A stretch of 64,000 bases of DNA from an uncultured Eudoraea sp. (GCF_947490415.1 NZ_CANLGX010000003.1:599147-663146); one strand, 5' to 3'. Counted from the stretch's first letter, positions 16,454 through 25,713 are shown. Notes: generated by a model from the letters alone, not told the origin. Numbers and translations: made by a program.

Positions 16454-17575
16454 ATGTACGCTATACTTGACATAGAAACTACGGGAGGAAAATATAATGA
16501 AGAAGGGATAACCGAAATTGCCATTCATAAATTTGACGGGCATAAGGTTGTAGATAAATTCATTAGCCTTGTAAATCCAGAAAAAGAAATTCAACCCTTT
16601 GTAGTTAATCTCACGGGCATTAATAACAAAATGTTGCGTACTGCTCCTAAATTTTATGAAGTGGCAAAGCGCATTGTTGAAATAACCAAAGATACCGTCA
16701 TTGTCGCTCACAATGCTCAATTTGATTATAGAATCTTGCGTACAGAATTTCGAAGATTAGGTTTTGATTTCGAGAGGAAGACCCTGTGCACTGTGGATTT
16801 GTCAAAAAGATTGATCCCGGATGCGGAATCGCATAGCCTGGGTAAATTGGTACGCTCATTAGGCATTCCGGTTAGTGACCGCCATAGGGCTAACGGCGAT
16901 GCACTCGCTACATTAAAATTATTCAAACTTTTACTTACTAAAGACAGTGATAAGTCCATAATCAAAGAAATTGTGCGTGAAGAGTCATTGGGTGAACTCT
17001 CACAAAGGCAGTTGGATATTGTGGAAAGTATGCCAACAGAGGTCGGTGTCTATTACATGCACAATAAAGATGGTGATATAATTTTCCTGGGAAAAAGTAA
17101 CAATATTAAAAAACGGGTGAACCGTCACTTTTTAAAAAGTGGAGACCTGGCCAGACAAATTCAAAAAGAGACCAAAAAGGTTACCTATGAAAAAACTGGC
17201 AATGAATTAGTGGCATTGCTAAAAGAAAATGAAGAACTCCTTAAGAATAAACCCAAATATAATATTCATGGGAAACAAATTGCATCCTCAAATAAAAAAC
17301 ATCTTGTACAAATAAATGGCTATAATGTTTTATCAGATAATATAATCATTATTGACAAGGGCAGGGAAATTGGTGAACGCAGTGCTATACTAATCAAGAA
17401 TGGTGAATTTTGTGGTTTGGGTTTCTATAACCTTAATTATCAAATTAATAATATTCATATCTTAGAATCTATTATTACACCTATGAATAACTCCCGGTAT
17501 GCCAGAAAAATCATTGAATCATACCTGGGAGAAAAAAAAGTACTTGAGATAATTGAATTGAAAAATAACCCGTGA
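16454..17575 (+). CDS. DnaQ-like 3'-5' exonuclease fused to a GIY-YIG domain
   Basis: A 373-aa two-domain nuclease. Residues 1-165 are a DEDDh exonuclease with DIETTGG (acidic D6, E8), HNAQFDYRIL and HRANGDALAT. Residues of about 190-280 form a UvrC/Cho-like GIY-YIG domain (VGVYYMHNKDGDIIFLGKSNNIKKRV). The remaining C-terminus has no UvrC RNase H-like domain. Such fusions resemble proofreading-type exonucleases linked to Cho and probably act in DNA repair. The start is ATG 16454, since the conserved first strand (YAILDIETTG) follows at once. Its stop overlaps the GTG of the channel gene. Confidence 0.88.
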   Translation: MYAILDIETTGGKYNEEGITEIAIHKFDGHKVVDKFISLVNPEKEIQPFVVNLTGINNKMLRTAPKFYEVAKRIVEITKDTVIVAHNAQFDYRILRTEFRRLGFDFERKTLCTVDLSKRLIPDAESHSLGKLVRSLGIPVSDRHRANGDALATLKLFKLLLTKDSDKSIIKEIVREESLGELSQRQLDIVESMPTEVGVYYMHNKDGDIIFLGKSNNIKKRVNRHFLKSGDLARQIQKETKKVTYEKTGNELVALLKENEELLKNKPKYNIHGKQIASSNKKHLVQINGYNVLSDNIIIIDKGREIGERSAILIKNGEFCGLGFYNLNYQINNIHILESIITPMNNSRYARKIIESYLGEKKVLEIIELKNNP

Positions 17576-18408
17576 CAGAATTCAAACCAAAAAAAGGCTG
17601 GAAATATAAGCTTCACGAAATAATTTATGGCACTCATACGCCGGCAGGTAAGCTATTTGATATAGTTCTACTAATCGTCATTGTATATAGCGTAATTATT
17701 GTTATGCTGGAGAGTATCCCCAGAATAGATACGAAATACCATTCATTTCTTAATATTTCGGAATGGACAGTTACCATTTTATTTACTTTAGAGTACATCC
17801 TTCGCCTTATCTGTATAAAAAAGCCAACAAAATATGTTTTTAGTTTTTTTGGTATAATTGACCTTCTTTCTACAATTCCAAAATACTTGTCCTATTTCAT
17901 AGGCGGTTCCCAGTATATTACAGCATTTAGGGCTTTACGATTATTGCGTGTCTTCAGAATTCTTAAACTGGTTAGATTTGTCGGGGAGTCTAATAATTTA
18001 ATGCGGGCTTTGCGGGCCAGCAGGACCAAGATCTTTGTTTTTGTATTTTTTGTTTTGGTAATTTCCATATTGCTGGGTACTATTATGTATCTGGTAGAAG
18101 GACCACAACATGGGTTCAACAGTATCCCACATAGCGTATATTGGACCATCGTTACCTTAACTACGGTTGGCTACGGTGATATTTCTCCGGAAACCGGACT
18201 GGGACAGATAATAGCCACCTTTATTATGATTATAGGTTATGGTATTATCGCTGTTCCAACAGGTATTGTATCAGCCGAATATACTACAATGCACAAGGAT
18301 GCTAAGGAGGCCGATATGGGAAGGAGTTGTGTTTCCTGTGGCACTGAAATTCTACGAAAAGATGCTGAATATTGCAGAAGCTGTGGTCATAAATTAGGTG
18401 ATGAATAA
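17572..18408 (+). CDS. Voltage-gated-type potassium channel with C-terminal zinc ribbon
   Basis: A 278-aa inner membrane channel of the six-helix ion transporter family. A voltage-sensor S4 has basic residues every third position (R120, R123, R126, R129, K132, R135), the pore has the K+ selectivity filter TVGYGD (198-203), and S6 follows. The cytosolic tail carries a rubredoxin-like zinc ribbon with CVSC (253-256) and CRSC (268-271). The GTG start overlaps the preceding stop by 4 nt and the stop overlaps the miaA ATG by 1 nt, so translation is probably coupled. The role of the zinc ribbon is unknown. Confidence 0.92.
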   Translation: MTEFKPKKGWKYKLHEIIYGTHTPAGKLFDIVLLIVIVYSVIIVMLESIPRIDTKYHSFLNISEWTVTILFTLEYILRLICIKKPTKYVFSFFGIIDLLSTIPKYLSYFIGGSQYITAFRALRLLRVFRILKLVRFVGESNNLMRALRASRTKIFVFVFFVLVISILLGTIMYLVEGPQHGFNSIPHSVYWTIVTLTTVGYGDISPETGLGQIIATFIMIIGYGIIAVPTGIVSAEYTTMHKDAKEADMGRSCVSCGTEILRKDAEYCRSCGHKLGDE

Positions 18409-19322
18409 TGTCGGGTAAATACCTTCTTACAGTTGTAGGACCTACTGCAATAGGGAAAACAAAATTAGCTATAGACCTGGCAACATATTTCAAAACTGAG
18501 ATCATCTCCGCGGACTCCAGACAATTTTACCAGGAAATGTCCATTGGCACTGCGGTTCCTTCCAGACATGAATTAGAATCCGTACCTCATCATTTTATTC
18601 AACATAAAAGTATTCAGGAAATATACAATGTAAGGGATTTTGAAAAGGATGCCTTAAATGTGCTCGATATCCTTTTTAAGAAATACAATATTGCCATAAT
18701 GGTGGGTGGCAGCGGCTTATATGTTGATGCGGTTATTTATGGTTTGGATGCTTTCCCCAAGGTTGATAAGGAAATCAGAAGCAAATTAAATTCAATTCTT
18801 AAACAGGAAGGAATCGAAGTTTTACAAAATCAACTTAAAGAACTGGACGCAGAATATTATGCTAAAGTAGATATTCAAAACCCCCATAGAGTCATTCGCG
18901 CTCTGGAAATATGCCTTGGTACCGGTGAAACCTATTCTTCTTTTATTAATAAAGAAAAGCCTCCTCGACCATTCAAATCCATTGTAGTAGGCCTTTCGAC
19001 AGAAAGAAGCATACTTTATGATAGAATAAACAGGCGTGTGGATACCATGATAGAAAACGGACTTATTGAGGAAGCCAGATCATTATATAAACATAAACAT
19101 TTAAATGCCTTACAGACTGTAGGTTACAAGGAACTATTTAACTTTTTTGATGGAAAATGGGACCTTGATTTTGCTATTTCAGAAATAAAGAAAAATACAC
19201 GTCGGTTTGCAAAAAGGCAATTGACATGGTATGGAAAAAATAAGGATATTATTTGGGTAGACCTCACTACTCCATTTGATGAGATACTGGATAAAATTAT
19301 GCATTTAAAAAACACCATCTAG
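18408..19322 (+). CDS. miaA: tRNA dimethylallyltransferase
   Basis: MiaA transfers a dimethylallyl group to N6 of A37 in tRNAs reading UNN codons. The 304-aa protein has the P-loop GPTAIGKTK (11-19), the DSRQFYQEMSIGTA motif binding the tRNA base, and the QTVGYKELF motif near the C-terminus. The length matches the family. It is embedded in a tight operon (1-nt overlap upstream, 1-nt gap downstream). Confidence 0.97.
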   Translation: MSGKYLLTVVGPTAIGKTKLAIDLATYFKTEIISADSRQFYQEMSIGTAVPSRHELESVPHHFIQHKSIQEIYNVRDFEKDALNVLDILFKKYNIAIMVGGSGLYVDAVIYGLDAFPKVDKEIRSKLNSILKQEGIEVLQNQLKELDAEYYAKVDIQNPHRVIRALEICLGTGETYSSFINKEKPPRPFKSIVVGLSTERSILYDRINRRVDTMIENGLIEEARSLYKHKHLNALQTVGYKELFNFFDGKWDLDFAISEIKKNTRRFAKRQLTWYGKNKDIIWVDLTTPFDEILDKIMHLKNTI

Positions 19323-19323
19323 A

Positions 19324-19824
19324 ATGATAAAGGCCGATCCAAAAGTTTATTTTATTATGGGGGTTTCAGGCTGTGGCAAATCCACTATTGGGAGTCTACT
19401 GGCAAATGAACTCAAAATACCTTTTTATGATGGGGATGATTTTCATTCCAAAACCAATGTAAAAAAAATGGCCTCAGGACAACCGTTAACTGATAATGAT
19501 CGAATGGGCTGGTTATTAAGATTAAATGAAATAGCCCTTACTAAGCGTGAAGAAGGTGCAATTATAGGTTGTTCTGCATTGAAAGAATCCTACAGGCGTA
19601 TATTAGACGCAAATCTTCAGGAAAATGCAAAGTGGATTTATCTAAGTGGTTCTTTTGAAGATGTAATGAATCGCTTGCGCCAAAGAAAAGGTCATTTTAT
19701 GCCTGCAGAACTTCTTAAGTCTCAGTTTGAAACTCTGGAGGTTCCCCAAAAAGCCATAAATGTTTCAATAAATATGCCTCCTGAGAAAATAGTTAACCGA
19801 ATCTTAGAGTTAATAAAGTACTAA
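19324..19824 (+). CDS. gntK: Gluconokinase
   Basis: A 166-aa shikimate-kinase-like enzyme phosphorylating D-gluconate to 6-phosphogluconate with ATP. P-loop MGVSGCGKST (12-21), then the gluconate-site motifs YDGDDFHSKTNVKKM and CSALKESYRRIL, and the lid RKGHFMPAELLKSQFETLE. It ends the long + strand run. The usual partners (gntP-type permease, 6-phosphogluconate dehydrogenase) are not adjacent. Confidence 0.93.
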   Translation: MIKADPKVYFIMGVSGCGKSTIGSLLANELKIPFYDGDDFHSKTNVKKMASGQPLTDNDRMGWLLRLNEIALTKREEGAIIGCSALKESYRRILDANLQENAKWIYLSGSFEDVMNRLRQRKGHFMPAELLKSQFETLEVPQKAINVSINMPPEKIVNRILELIKY

Positions 19825-19852
19825 TAAAAAAGGCATCCATTATCGGATGCCT
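19825..19852 (-). terminator. Terminator of the two-component operon
   Basis: AGGCATCC (19831-19838) pairs with GGATGCCT (19845-19852) around a 6-nt loop. On the minus strand the stem runs into a T tract (complement of A residues 19826-19831), so it ends the response regulator transcript; it may also help end the gntK transcript. Confidence 0.75.
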
Positions 19853-19874
19853 AATTCACTTTATCTATTTTATA

Positions 19875-20582
19875 TTACTGCGTTTTTACTACCAGCCTGA
19901 ATCCTTCACCATGAATATTAAGGATCTCCACCACATCATCTCTTTTAAGATACTTTCGCAATTTGGCGATATAAACATCCATACTTCTGGATGTAAAATA
20001 ATTGTCATCACGCCATATCTTGGTCAAGGCCAACTCCCTGGGCATAAGATCATTCTCATGCAAAGCCAGTAATCTTAATAATTCATTTTCCTTTGGCGAG
20101 AGTTTTATTGGCTCTTCGTCCTTATATTTTAGAAACCTTAACTTAGAATTTAAGTGAAAATTTCCAATATTAAATTCAAATTGTTTACTGTCAGCCAAGG
20201 TATTAGAAGCCTTTCTCTGAAGAATAGCCCTTAATTTCATAAGCAAAACTTCTGAATCAAATGGTTTGTTCAAATAATCGTCAGCACCTGCTTTATAACC
20301 TTTAAGCACGTCTTCTTTCATAGTTTTGGCTGTGAGAAATACAATTGGAACGTTCTCATTCTTCTCCCGAATTTCCCTTGCCAGGGTAAACCCATCCTTA
20401 TAAGGCATCATCACATCCAATATACAGACGTCATAATTGTCTTTTTTAAACTTTTCAAAACCTTCCATGCCGTTTTTTGCCAAAGTAACATCAAAATCGT
20501 TCATGGATAGGTAATCCTTTAACACGATTCCAAAGTTAGGATCGTCTTCGACTAAAAGTATTTTTTTGTTTGCTGTTTCCAT
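19875..20582 (-). CDS. OmpR-family response regulator (RprY-like)
   Basis: A 235-aa DNA-binding response regulator. The receiver domain (5-120) has the acidic pair EDD (12-14), phospho-acceptor D56 in CILDVMMP and the conserved lysine in FLTAKT. The winged-helix effector domain (about 135-232) has the OmpR pattern LSPKENELLRLL and SRSMDVYIAKLRKYL. It follows its kinase by 6 nt, so the two form a pair. The pairing and sequence style are like RprX/RprY of Bacteroides, whose regulon differs between species; the target here is not known. Confidence 0.93.
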   Translation of the reverse strand: METANKKILLVEDDPNFGIVLKDYLSMNDFDVTLAKNGMEGFEKFKKDNYDVCILDVMMPYKDGFTLAREIREKNENVPIVFLTAKTMKEDVLKGYKAGADDYLNKPFDSEVLLMKLRAILQRKASNTLADSKQFEFNIGNFHLNSKLRFLKYKDEEPIKLSPKENELLRLLALHENDLMPRELALTKIWRDDNYFTSRSMDVYIAKLRKYLKRDDVVEILNIHGEGFRLVVKTQ

Positions 20583-20588
20583 AAATTA

Positions 20589-22169
20589 TTAAATTAATGG
20601 TAGTTTAATATAGAAGCTACTTCCTTTATCTTTTTCACTTTCAGCATAAACTTCCCCTTGGTGATCCTCTACTATTTTTTTTACATAAGCCAACCCTAGC
20701 CCATGTCCTTTAACGTTATGTATATCTCCGGTGTGTTCTCTATAAAATTTTTCAAATACTTTTTTCAACACCGCTTTACTCATTCCCGCACCCTGATCTT
20801 GTATTTTAATGACAATATAATTATTGGCAATCTCGGTGAAAATATCAATTTTAGGTGCCTCCGGTGAATATTTCACAGCATTATCCAGGATGTTTACTAT
20901 CACATTTCCAAAATGCATTTCATTTGCCAACACTTCAGATCTTATAGCATCTAAATGGGTGTGAATATATCCTCCCCTATCCGTTACAAGAAGTTGAACA
21001 TGAGTAATTGATTTATTAATAATGTCGTGAATATCTACCCTGTCCTTACTTATATCTAATTGATTTTTTTCCAGTTTCGAGATCCTAAGTACATTTTCAA
21101 CCTGAGCATGCATTCTTTTGTTTTCTTCCTTTATCATTTGCAGGTACCGTTGTACCTTTTCCTGATCTCCAATAATTTTAGGATTCTTGATAGCTTCAAT
21201 TGCCAAGTTTATTGTAGCAATGGGTGTTTTAAACTCATGTGTCATATTATTAATGAAATCTGACTTTATTTCTGAGATTTGTTTTTGTTTAATTAACTGA
21301 TAAATTGCCCCCGAATATGCCACAACTATTATAAGAGTGAAAACCAAAGATAAAATCGCCATTCCCATAATATTTTGAAGTAAAAACTTCTTCTTTTTGG
21401 GAAAAGACAACAAGAGTGTAAAATTACTCATCCCCTCACTGTTCTTAAAGAATGGAGCTTTATAAACTGTTGTGCCTCCAAATTTGAATCTTTTAGACTT
21501 TACTTTAGTAGGCAGACCCTTGCTATAGACTCCATACTCATATTCAATATCCATATTCCGGTTTTCCAACTCACGATCCAGTAATAATTCTATCTCCTGT
21601 TTTGAAACCCGTTTATGAATTGGAACTTTTTCTGCATATTCCCTATAGACATCGTCAAAAATTGCCTTGTCTATGGATGATAAACCACCTACTTTCTCCA
21701 ATTTTTGGATCGGATTTAGTTTATAGCTTTTACCATCCAATCCAAAATCCTCCTTATAAACTGTTTTCGTGCGTTTACTGGTGTAATTTTTTATTGTTGT
21801 GGTATCATTACCATTGCTATTGTCAAAGAACGTAGATCCGATATTATAATCTTCTTCCAAAATTCCATGCGAGTAAAATAGAATCTCGTTAGAATTTAAA
21901 TCACGATCAATAAAAAATATGTTACTCAAATGGGAACTTTTAAACTCCCCTACGCTATCCTTAAGATTTAAAAATCTCTCAGAATAGTCGTCCATTTCAC
22001 GGTCTTCAATTTTGTCCGTTACTTTATTAAGAACTTCTGAAACTGCATTTGAAAATTGTTCTTCTTTATCTTCAACAGAACTTTTTATCCAATACAGTTG
22101 TACAGAGATAATCCCAATAAGAGAGAGGCTCATTAATATGACCAGACTAACAAATAATCTCTTATTCAT
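20589..22169 (-). CDS. Membrane sensor histidine kinase (RprX-like)
   Basis: A 526-aa inner membrane kinase. It has an N-terminal transmembrane helix (about 5-27), a large periplasmic sensor region (about 28-265), a second helix (about 268-292), a dimerisation domain with phospho-accepting His311 in MTHEFKTPIA, and a HATPase domain with NILDNAVKY, DQGAGM and GHGLGLAYV. The ligand is unknown. It lies 78 nt after coaE and 6 nt before its regulator; the coaE gap contains TTAACA-AAAA-TGTTAA, a small inverted repeat that could be a binding site. Confidence 0.92.
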   Translation of the reverse strand: MNKRLFVSLVILMSLSLIGIISVQLYWIKSSVEDKEEQFSNAVSEVLNKVTDKIEDREMDDYSERFLNLKDSVGEFKSSHLSNIFFIDRDLNSNEILFYSHGILEEDYNIGSTFFDNSNGNDTTTIKNYTSKRTKTVYKEDFGLDGKSYKLNPIQKLEKVGGLSSIDKAIFDDVYREYAEKVPIHKRVSKQEIELLLDRELENRNMDIEYEYGVYSKGLPTKVKSKRFKFGGTTVYKAPFFKNSEGMSNFTLLLSFPKKKKFLLQNIMGMAILSLVFTLIIVVAYSGAIYQLIKQKQISEIKSDFINNMTHEFKTPIATINLAIEAIKNPKIIGDQEKVQRYLQMIKEENKRMHAQVENVLRISKLEKNQLDISKDRVDIHDIINKSITHVQLLVTDRGGYIHTHLDAIRSEVLANEMHFGNVIVNILDNAVKYSPEAPKIDIFTEIANNYIVIKIQDQGAGMSKAVLKKVFEKFYREHTGDIHNVKGHGLGLAYVKKIVEDHQGEVYAESEKDKGSSFYIKLPLI

Positions 22170-22247
22170 CTATTTAGTAAATTTAAAAATTTAACATTTA
22201 GCGAATCGCCTGTTTAACCTAACCTTAACAAAAATGTTAAAAAACCG

Positions 22248-22835
22248 TTAGACTACTATTTTAGTAAGTTTGAGATGAATCTGCTCAACTTGTAATTTAG
22301 TCTGATCTAAGTCTATATTTTCGATAACGTAATCAGATAAAGGAATTTTTTTAGAATCGTCCCATTGATTCTCCATGCGTGCCAAGATCTCTTCCTTTGA
22401 ACCATTATCTCTTGCCATTATTCTTTCTAAACGGACCTCCTTTGGGGCCTTTACAAGTATTATCTTATCAAAATTAGTATAGGAATTATTTTCAAAAAGT
22501 ATTGCTGCCTCCTGGATTACATATGGAGTTTTTTTTCTTTTTACCCACGCCATAAAGTCATTTTTAACAGCCGGATGCACTATTGCGTTCAGCTTTTGAA
22601 GTAATTCCTTATTGTTAAAAACCTTATCAGCTATATACTTTTTGTTTAAGCTATCCAGTTCATATGAATCCTTTCCCAACAGATTAATAACAGCAGTTTT
22701 AATCTCTTTAGAATTATTCATTAACTTTTTAGCTCTCAAATCTGAATTATAAACAGGAACACCCAATTCTTTAAACATTTTGGCCACTGTTGTTTTTCCA
22801 CTGCCAATCCCACCTGTTAATCCTATAATCTTCAT
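22248..22835 (-). CDS. coaE: Dephospho-CoA kinase
   Basis: Last enzyme of coenzyme A synthesis, phosphorylating the 3'-OH of the ribose of dephospho-CoA. The 195-aa P-loop kinase has GLTGGIGSGKTTVA (5-18), the VYNSDLRAKKLM acceptor-site motif, HPAV (about 96-99) and the lid RLERIMARD. It overlaps the YbbR-like gene by 4 nt. The other CoA genes in the window (coaBC) lie 6 kb away in a different unit. Confidence 0.96.
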   Translation of the reverse strand: MKIIGLTGGIGSGKTTVAKMFKELGVPVYNSDLRAKKLMNNSKEIKTAVINLLGKDSYELDSLNKKYIADKVFNNKELLQKLNAIVHPAVKNDFMAWVKRKKTPYVIQEAAILFENNSYTNFDKIILVKAPKEVRLERIMARDNGSKEEILARMENQWDDSKKIPLSDYVIENIDLDQTKLQVEQIHLKLTKIVV

Positions 22836-23788
22836 TGACGTTTCAGAATAAATTCTACTTCATTCATCATTAGTTGAACACTATACACATCCTTGGGTTG
22901 TTCAATTAGGCTTACCTGAAGATCTTGATTATCACCTCTATGTTCCTGAAAATCAGCAACAACTTTAAAGTCTAAAGGGTTAATATCCTTTAATCGATCT
23001 ATTCTGGCCTTACAAAGTACTGCAATTGTGCTGGGAAAAGTTTTTATCTGAGTTCCTTCCGGGAGATTAATAACCTCAACTGGAATTTCTAGTAACTTTT
23101 CAGAGAATCGAAAAACATTCCCGGAGATTCTTACCTTTTTTATGGTAAGTTCAGAATTCTTTAGTTCTTCGGGCAAAACCAAATCAACTACTATGGAAAA
23201 ATCCTCACTAATTTCATTGAGTTCAACTTCCGTCGTTGAGATTGAATTTATAATATCCAACTCCTTTTTTGGTCCTGTTATTGAGATTAGTGAAGGCTCT
23301 ATCTTTAATTTCCCGTCTACAAGATAATTCTGGGCCGGGTTTAAGCTAATATTTGGAGTGATGGGAACCTCTTTTGATTCAACCTTGTAAAAATCTATAA
23401 ACAGTGTATCCCTATCTAATTCTAAAAGGGTCATAGAAGCAGATAATTGGCTCTCTATCTGTTTCCTGAAATCAAGTTGGGTGACGTAAAAACCTGATTG
23501 ATTATTAGCCATAGTAGATAGATCAATCTTAATTTTTTTTCTATTGTAATACAACCCTAAGAACTGAAACCCACTGGCTCTAAGTCTTACATCAACATTT
23601 TTAAAAGAATTGTCCGCTAAAAGGAGACTGTCCGGCACATTGATATACTCCAGGTCAAAAGTAGTCCGGTCAACATAGGTCTCAGATAATCTGCTTACAA
23701 GCCAGGCCAGGAAAGAGCACAGAAGGAAGATTAAAAAGATATTTATCTTTCTTTTGTCATTACTTCTTTTGATATCTTTCTGCTCCAT
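22832..23788 (-). CDS. YbbR-like (CdaR-family) membrane-anchored protein
   Basis: A 318-aa protein with one N-terminal transmembrane helix (about 15-33) and an extracytoplasmic part built of YbbR-type beta domains (residues 40-300, e.g. VDVRLRASGFQFLGLYYNRK). In Firmicutes, YbbR/CdaR proteins regulate the c-di-AMP cyclase CdaA, encoded next door. Here no cyclase is adjacent: the neighbours are a glycosyltransferase upstream and coaE downstream with 1-nt and 4-nt overlaps. A role in c-di-AMP control is therefore only a family-based guess. Confidence 0.8.
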   Translation of the reverse strand: MEQKDIKRSNDKRKINIFLIFLLCSFLAWLVSRLSETYVDRTTFDLEYINVPDSLLLADNSFKNVDVRLRASGFQFLGLYYNRKKIKIDLSTMANNQSGFYVTQLDFRKQIESQLSASMTLLELDRDTLFIDFYKVESKEVPITPNISLNPAQNYLVDGKLKIEPSLISITGPKKELDIINSISTTEVELNEISEDFSIVVDLVLPEELKNSELTIKKVRISGNVFRFSEKLLEIPVEVINLPEGTQIKTFPSTIAVLCKARIDRLKDINPLDFKVVADFQEHRGDNQDLQVSLIEQPKDVYSVQLMMNEVEFILKRQ

Positions 23789-24804
23789 TAAATTTGCTTA
23801 AAAAACAATTCAGGAAAAAGTTCCTGTGGTTTACTTTTGGTAAAATTAACTAAGATTACTGATTTTAGAAAACCATAACCATAGCCGAGAAATTGAATCA
23901 TAACGGCAATAATAGCCAAAAGGCCAACTACAAGGCTTTTATTCTTTATGAAGGCATCTAAAAAAATAAACGAAAAATATGCGGCATAAAGTATAATGGG
24001 CCATAGATATCTTCCCGACCCAATGAACAACCCTGCTATAGATATTATAAACCCAATACAGAAAAGGGAAGGGAACCAGTAGAATATTCTGGAAGAACCT
24101 GGATGCCAGCTATTAAGAATTGGACGTACCATACCAAACTTTTTAACCTGCAATAAGAATTTATTGAAACTTATTCTTCGCTTATGGTAAACAAAAGCCT
24201 CTCTAATTAATTTGGTTTCATACCCTTTTTCCCATAACCGCATACTTAAGTCCGGGTCCTCTCCAGGATGTATATTTCCAAAGCCTCCCGAATCTTCAAA
24301 AGCCTTTTTAGAAATCCCCATATTAAAACTTCTGGGCTGAAATTTATCGACAGTTTTCTTATTCCCCCTGATACCTCCAGTAGTGAAAATAGAAGTCATG
24401 GCATAATTTATGGCCTTCTGGATGTTTGAGAATGACTCATGTGCAGCATCAGGGCCACCAAAACAATCAACGTATTTGCTGTTTAAGGAAACTGCTACCT
24501 TTTCCAGATAATTGACAGGAATTACGCAATCAGAATCCAATATTATAAAATAATTCCCTTTAGCTCGCTGCATACCGTAATTTCTGGAATCTCCGGGCCC
24601 TGTATTATCTTTGAAAAGATAAGTGATATTTAATGATCCATTATAATCTTCAATAACAGATTTGGCCGTTGTAACAGAGCCATCTTCAATAATGACTATT
24701 TCATATGATTTATCATAAGACTGATACAACAAACTCTCCAGCAGTTCGCGAATTTCATCAGGTCTGTTAAATACAGGAATGATTAAAGAAAAAGAAAGTT
24801 CCAT
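23788..24804 (-). CDS. Family 2 glycosyltransferase, membrane-bound
   Basis: A 338-aa inverting GT-A glycosyltransferase. The N-terminal catalytic domain (1-225) has LIIPVFNRPDEI, the metal-site ILDSDCVIP and the acceptor motif HPGEDPDLSMRLWEKGY. Hydrophobic helices at about 235-320 anchor it in the inner membrane. Substrate and acceptor cannot be told; envelope polysaccharide or lipid glycosylation is likely. It heads a probable operon with ybbR-like, coaE and the two-component pair. Confidence 0.88.
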   Translation of the reverse strand: MELSFSLIIPVFNRPDEIRELLESLLYQSYDKSYEIVIIEDGSVTTAKSVIEDYNGSLNITYLFKDNTGPGDSRNYGMQRAKGNYFIILDSDCVIPVNYLEKVAVSLNSKYVDCFGGPDAAHESFSNIQKAINYAMTSIFTTGGIRGNKKTVDKFQPRSFNMGISKKAFEDSGGFGNIHPGEDPDLSMRLWEKGYETKLIREAFVYHKRRISFNKFLLQVKKFGMVRPILNSWHPGSSRIFYWFPSLFCIGFIISIAGLFIGSGRYLWPIILYAAYFSFIFLDAFIKNKSLVVGLLAIIAVMIQFLGYGYGFLKSVILVNFTKSKPQELFPELFFKQI

Positions 24805-24824
24805 ATCTAAATAAGGATATACAC

Positions 24825-24854
24825 ATAAAAGCCATCCTGCACTGGGATGGCTTT
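24825..24854 (-). terminator. fabI terminator
   Basis: Arms AAAGCCATCC (24828-24837) and GGATGGCTTT (24845-24854) form a 10-bp perfect stem 18 nt after the fabI stop. On the minus strand it continues into TATGTG, so the T tract is part of the stem and short. Confidence 0.6.
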
Positions 24855-24872
24855 CTAATATTTTAGATGCTG

Positions 24873-25685
24873 CTATTTAGTAAAATGATCAATTACCTCC
24901 TGGCTTACACCTGTATTTGAAAAACCACCATCATGAAACAAATTCTGCATCGTCACTTTTCTTGTAAGATCTGAGAAGAGAGATACGGTATAATCTGCAC
25001 AATCCTGAGCGGTTGCATTACCTAAGGGAGACATCTTTTCCGCATAATTAATAAAGCCATCAAAACCTTTTACACCCTGGCCAGCAGTAGTCGGTGTTGG
25101 AGATTGAGAAATTGTATTTACTCTTACCTTTTTCTCTTTGCCAAAAAAGTAGCCAAAACTTCTGGCCACAGATTCAAGATAAGCTTTATTGTCTGCCATA
25201 TCATTATAATCCGGAAAAGTACGTTGCGCAGCCATATAGGTCAATGCCACTATACTTCCCCATGAATTCATTGCATCTGCTTTGTATAAACTTTGCATTA
25301 CCTTATGGAATGAAAGTGCAGAAACATCCCACCCTTTGGTTGTAAAATCATATTTTTCATCGGTATATAAACGACCTTTACGAACATTAACCGACATACC
25401 AATTGAATGTAAAACGAAATCCAGTTTTCCCCCCAGAATTTCCATTGACTTAGCAACCAAATTATTCAAGTCATCTTCACTGGTGGCATCTGCAGGAATT
25501 ATTTGTGAACCCGTTTTCTCTGCCAGAGCATTAATCTGACCCATACGCATGGCAATTGGAGCATTTGTGAGAACAAATATACCTCCTTCTTCATGCACAC
25601 GTTCGGCCGTTTTCCATGCAATTGAATTTTCATCAAGTGCTCCAAAAATAATTCCCTTCTTCCCTTTCAATAAGTTATATGCCAT
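24873..25685 (-). CDS. fabI: Enoyl-[acyl-carrier-protein] reductase (NADH)
   Basis: A 270-aa SDR-fold enzyme reducing trans-2-enoyl-ACP in each round of fatty acid elongation; the target of triclosan-like inhibitors. The nucleotide-binding IIFGALDENSIAW (12-24) is of the FabI type, and the catalytic pair is Y160 and K167 (YX6K spacing typical of FabI), with Y150 in the position of the second conserved Tyr. The substrate loop SPTPTTAGQGV is present. It has a consensus -7 box 28 nt upstream of the ATG and its own terminator. Confidence 0.96.
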   Translation of the reverse strand: MAYNLLKGKKGIIFGALDENSIAWKTAERVHEEGGIFVLTNAPIAMRMGQINALAEKTGSQIIPADATSEDDLNNLVAKSMEILGGKLDFVLHSIGMSVNVRKGRLYTDEKYDFTTKGWDVSALSFHKVMQSLYKADAMNSWGSIVALTYMAAQRTFPDYNDMADNKAYLESVARSFGYFFGKEKKVRVNTISQSPTPTTAGQGVKGFDGFINYAEKMSPLGNATAQDCADYTVSLFSDLTRKVTMQNLFHDGGFSNTGVSQEVIDHFTK

Positions 25686-25713
25686 GTTAAAGTGCTTTGT
25701 ATTTATTTGAAGT

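Noticed and set aside
22225..22240. Terminator between coaE and the histidine kinase (TTAACA-AAAA-TGTTAA)
   Set aside because: The stem is short, AT-only at its ends and not followed by a T run on the minus strand; at best a protein-binding site.
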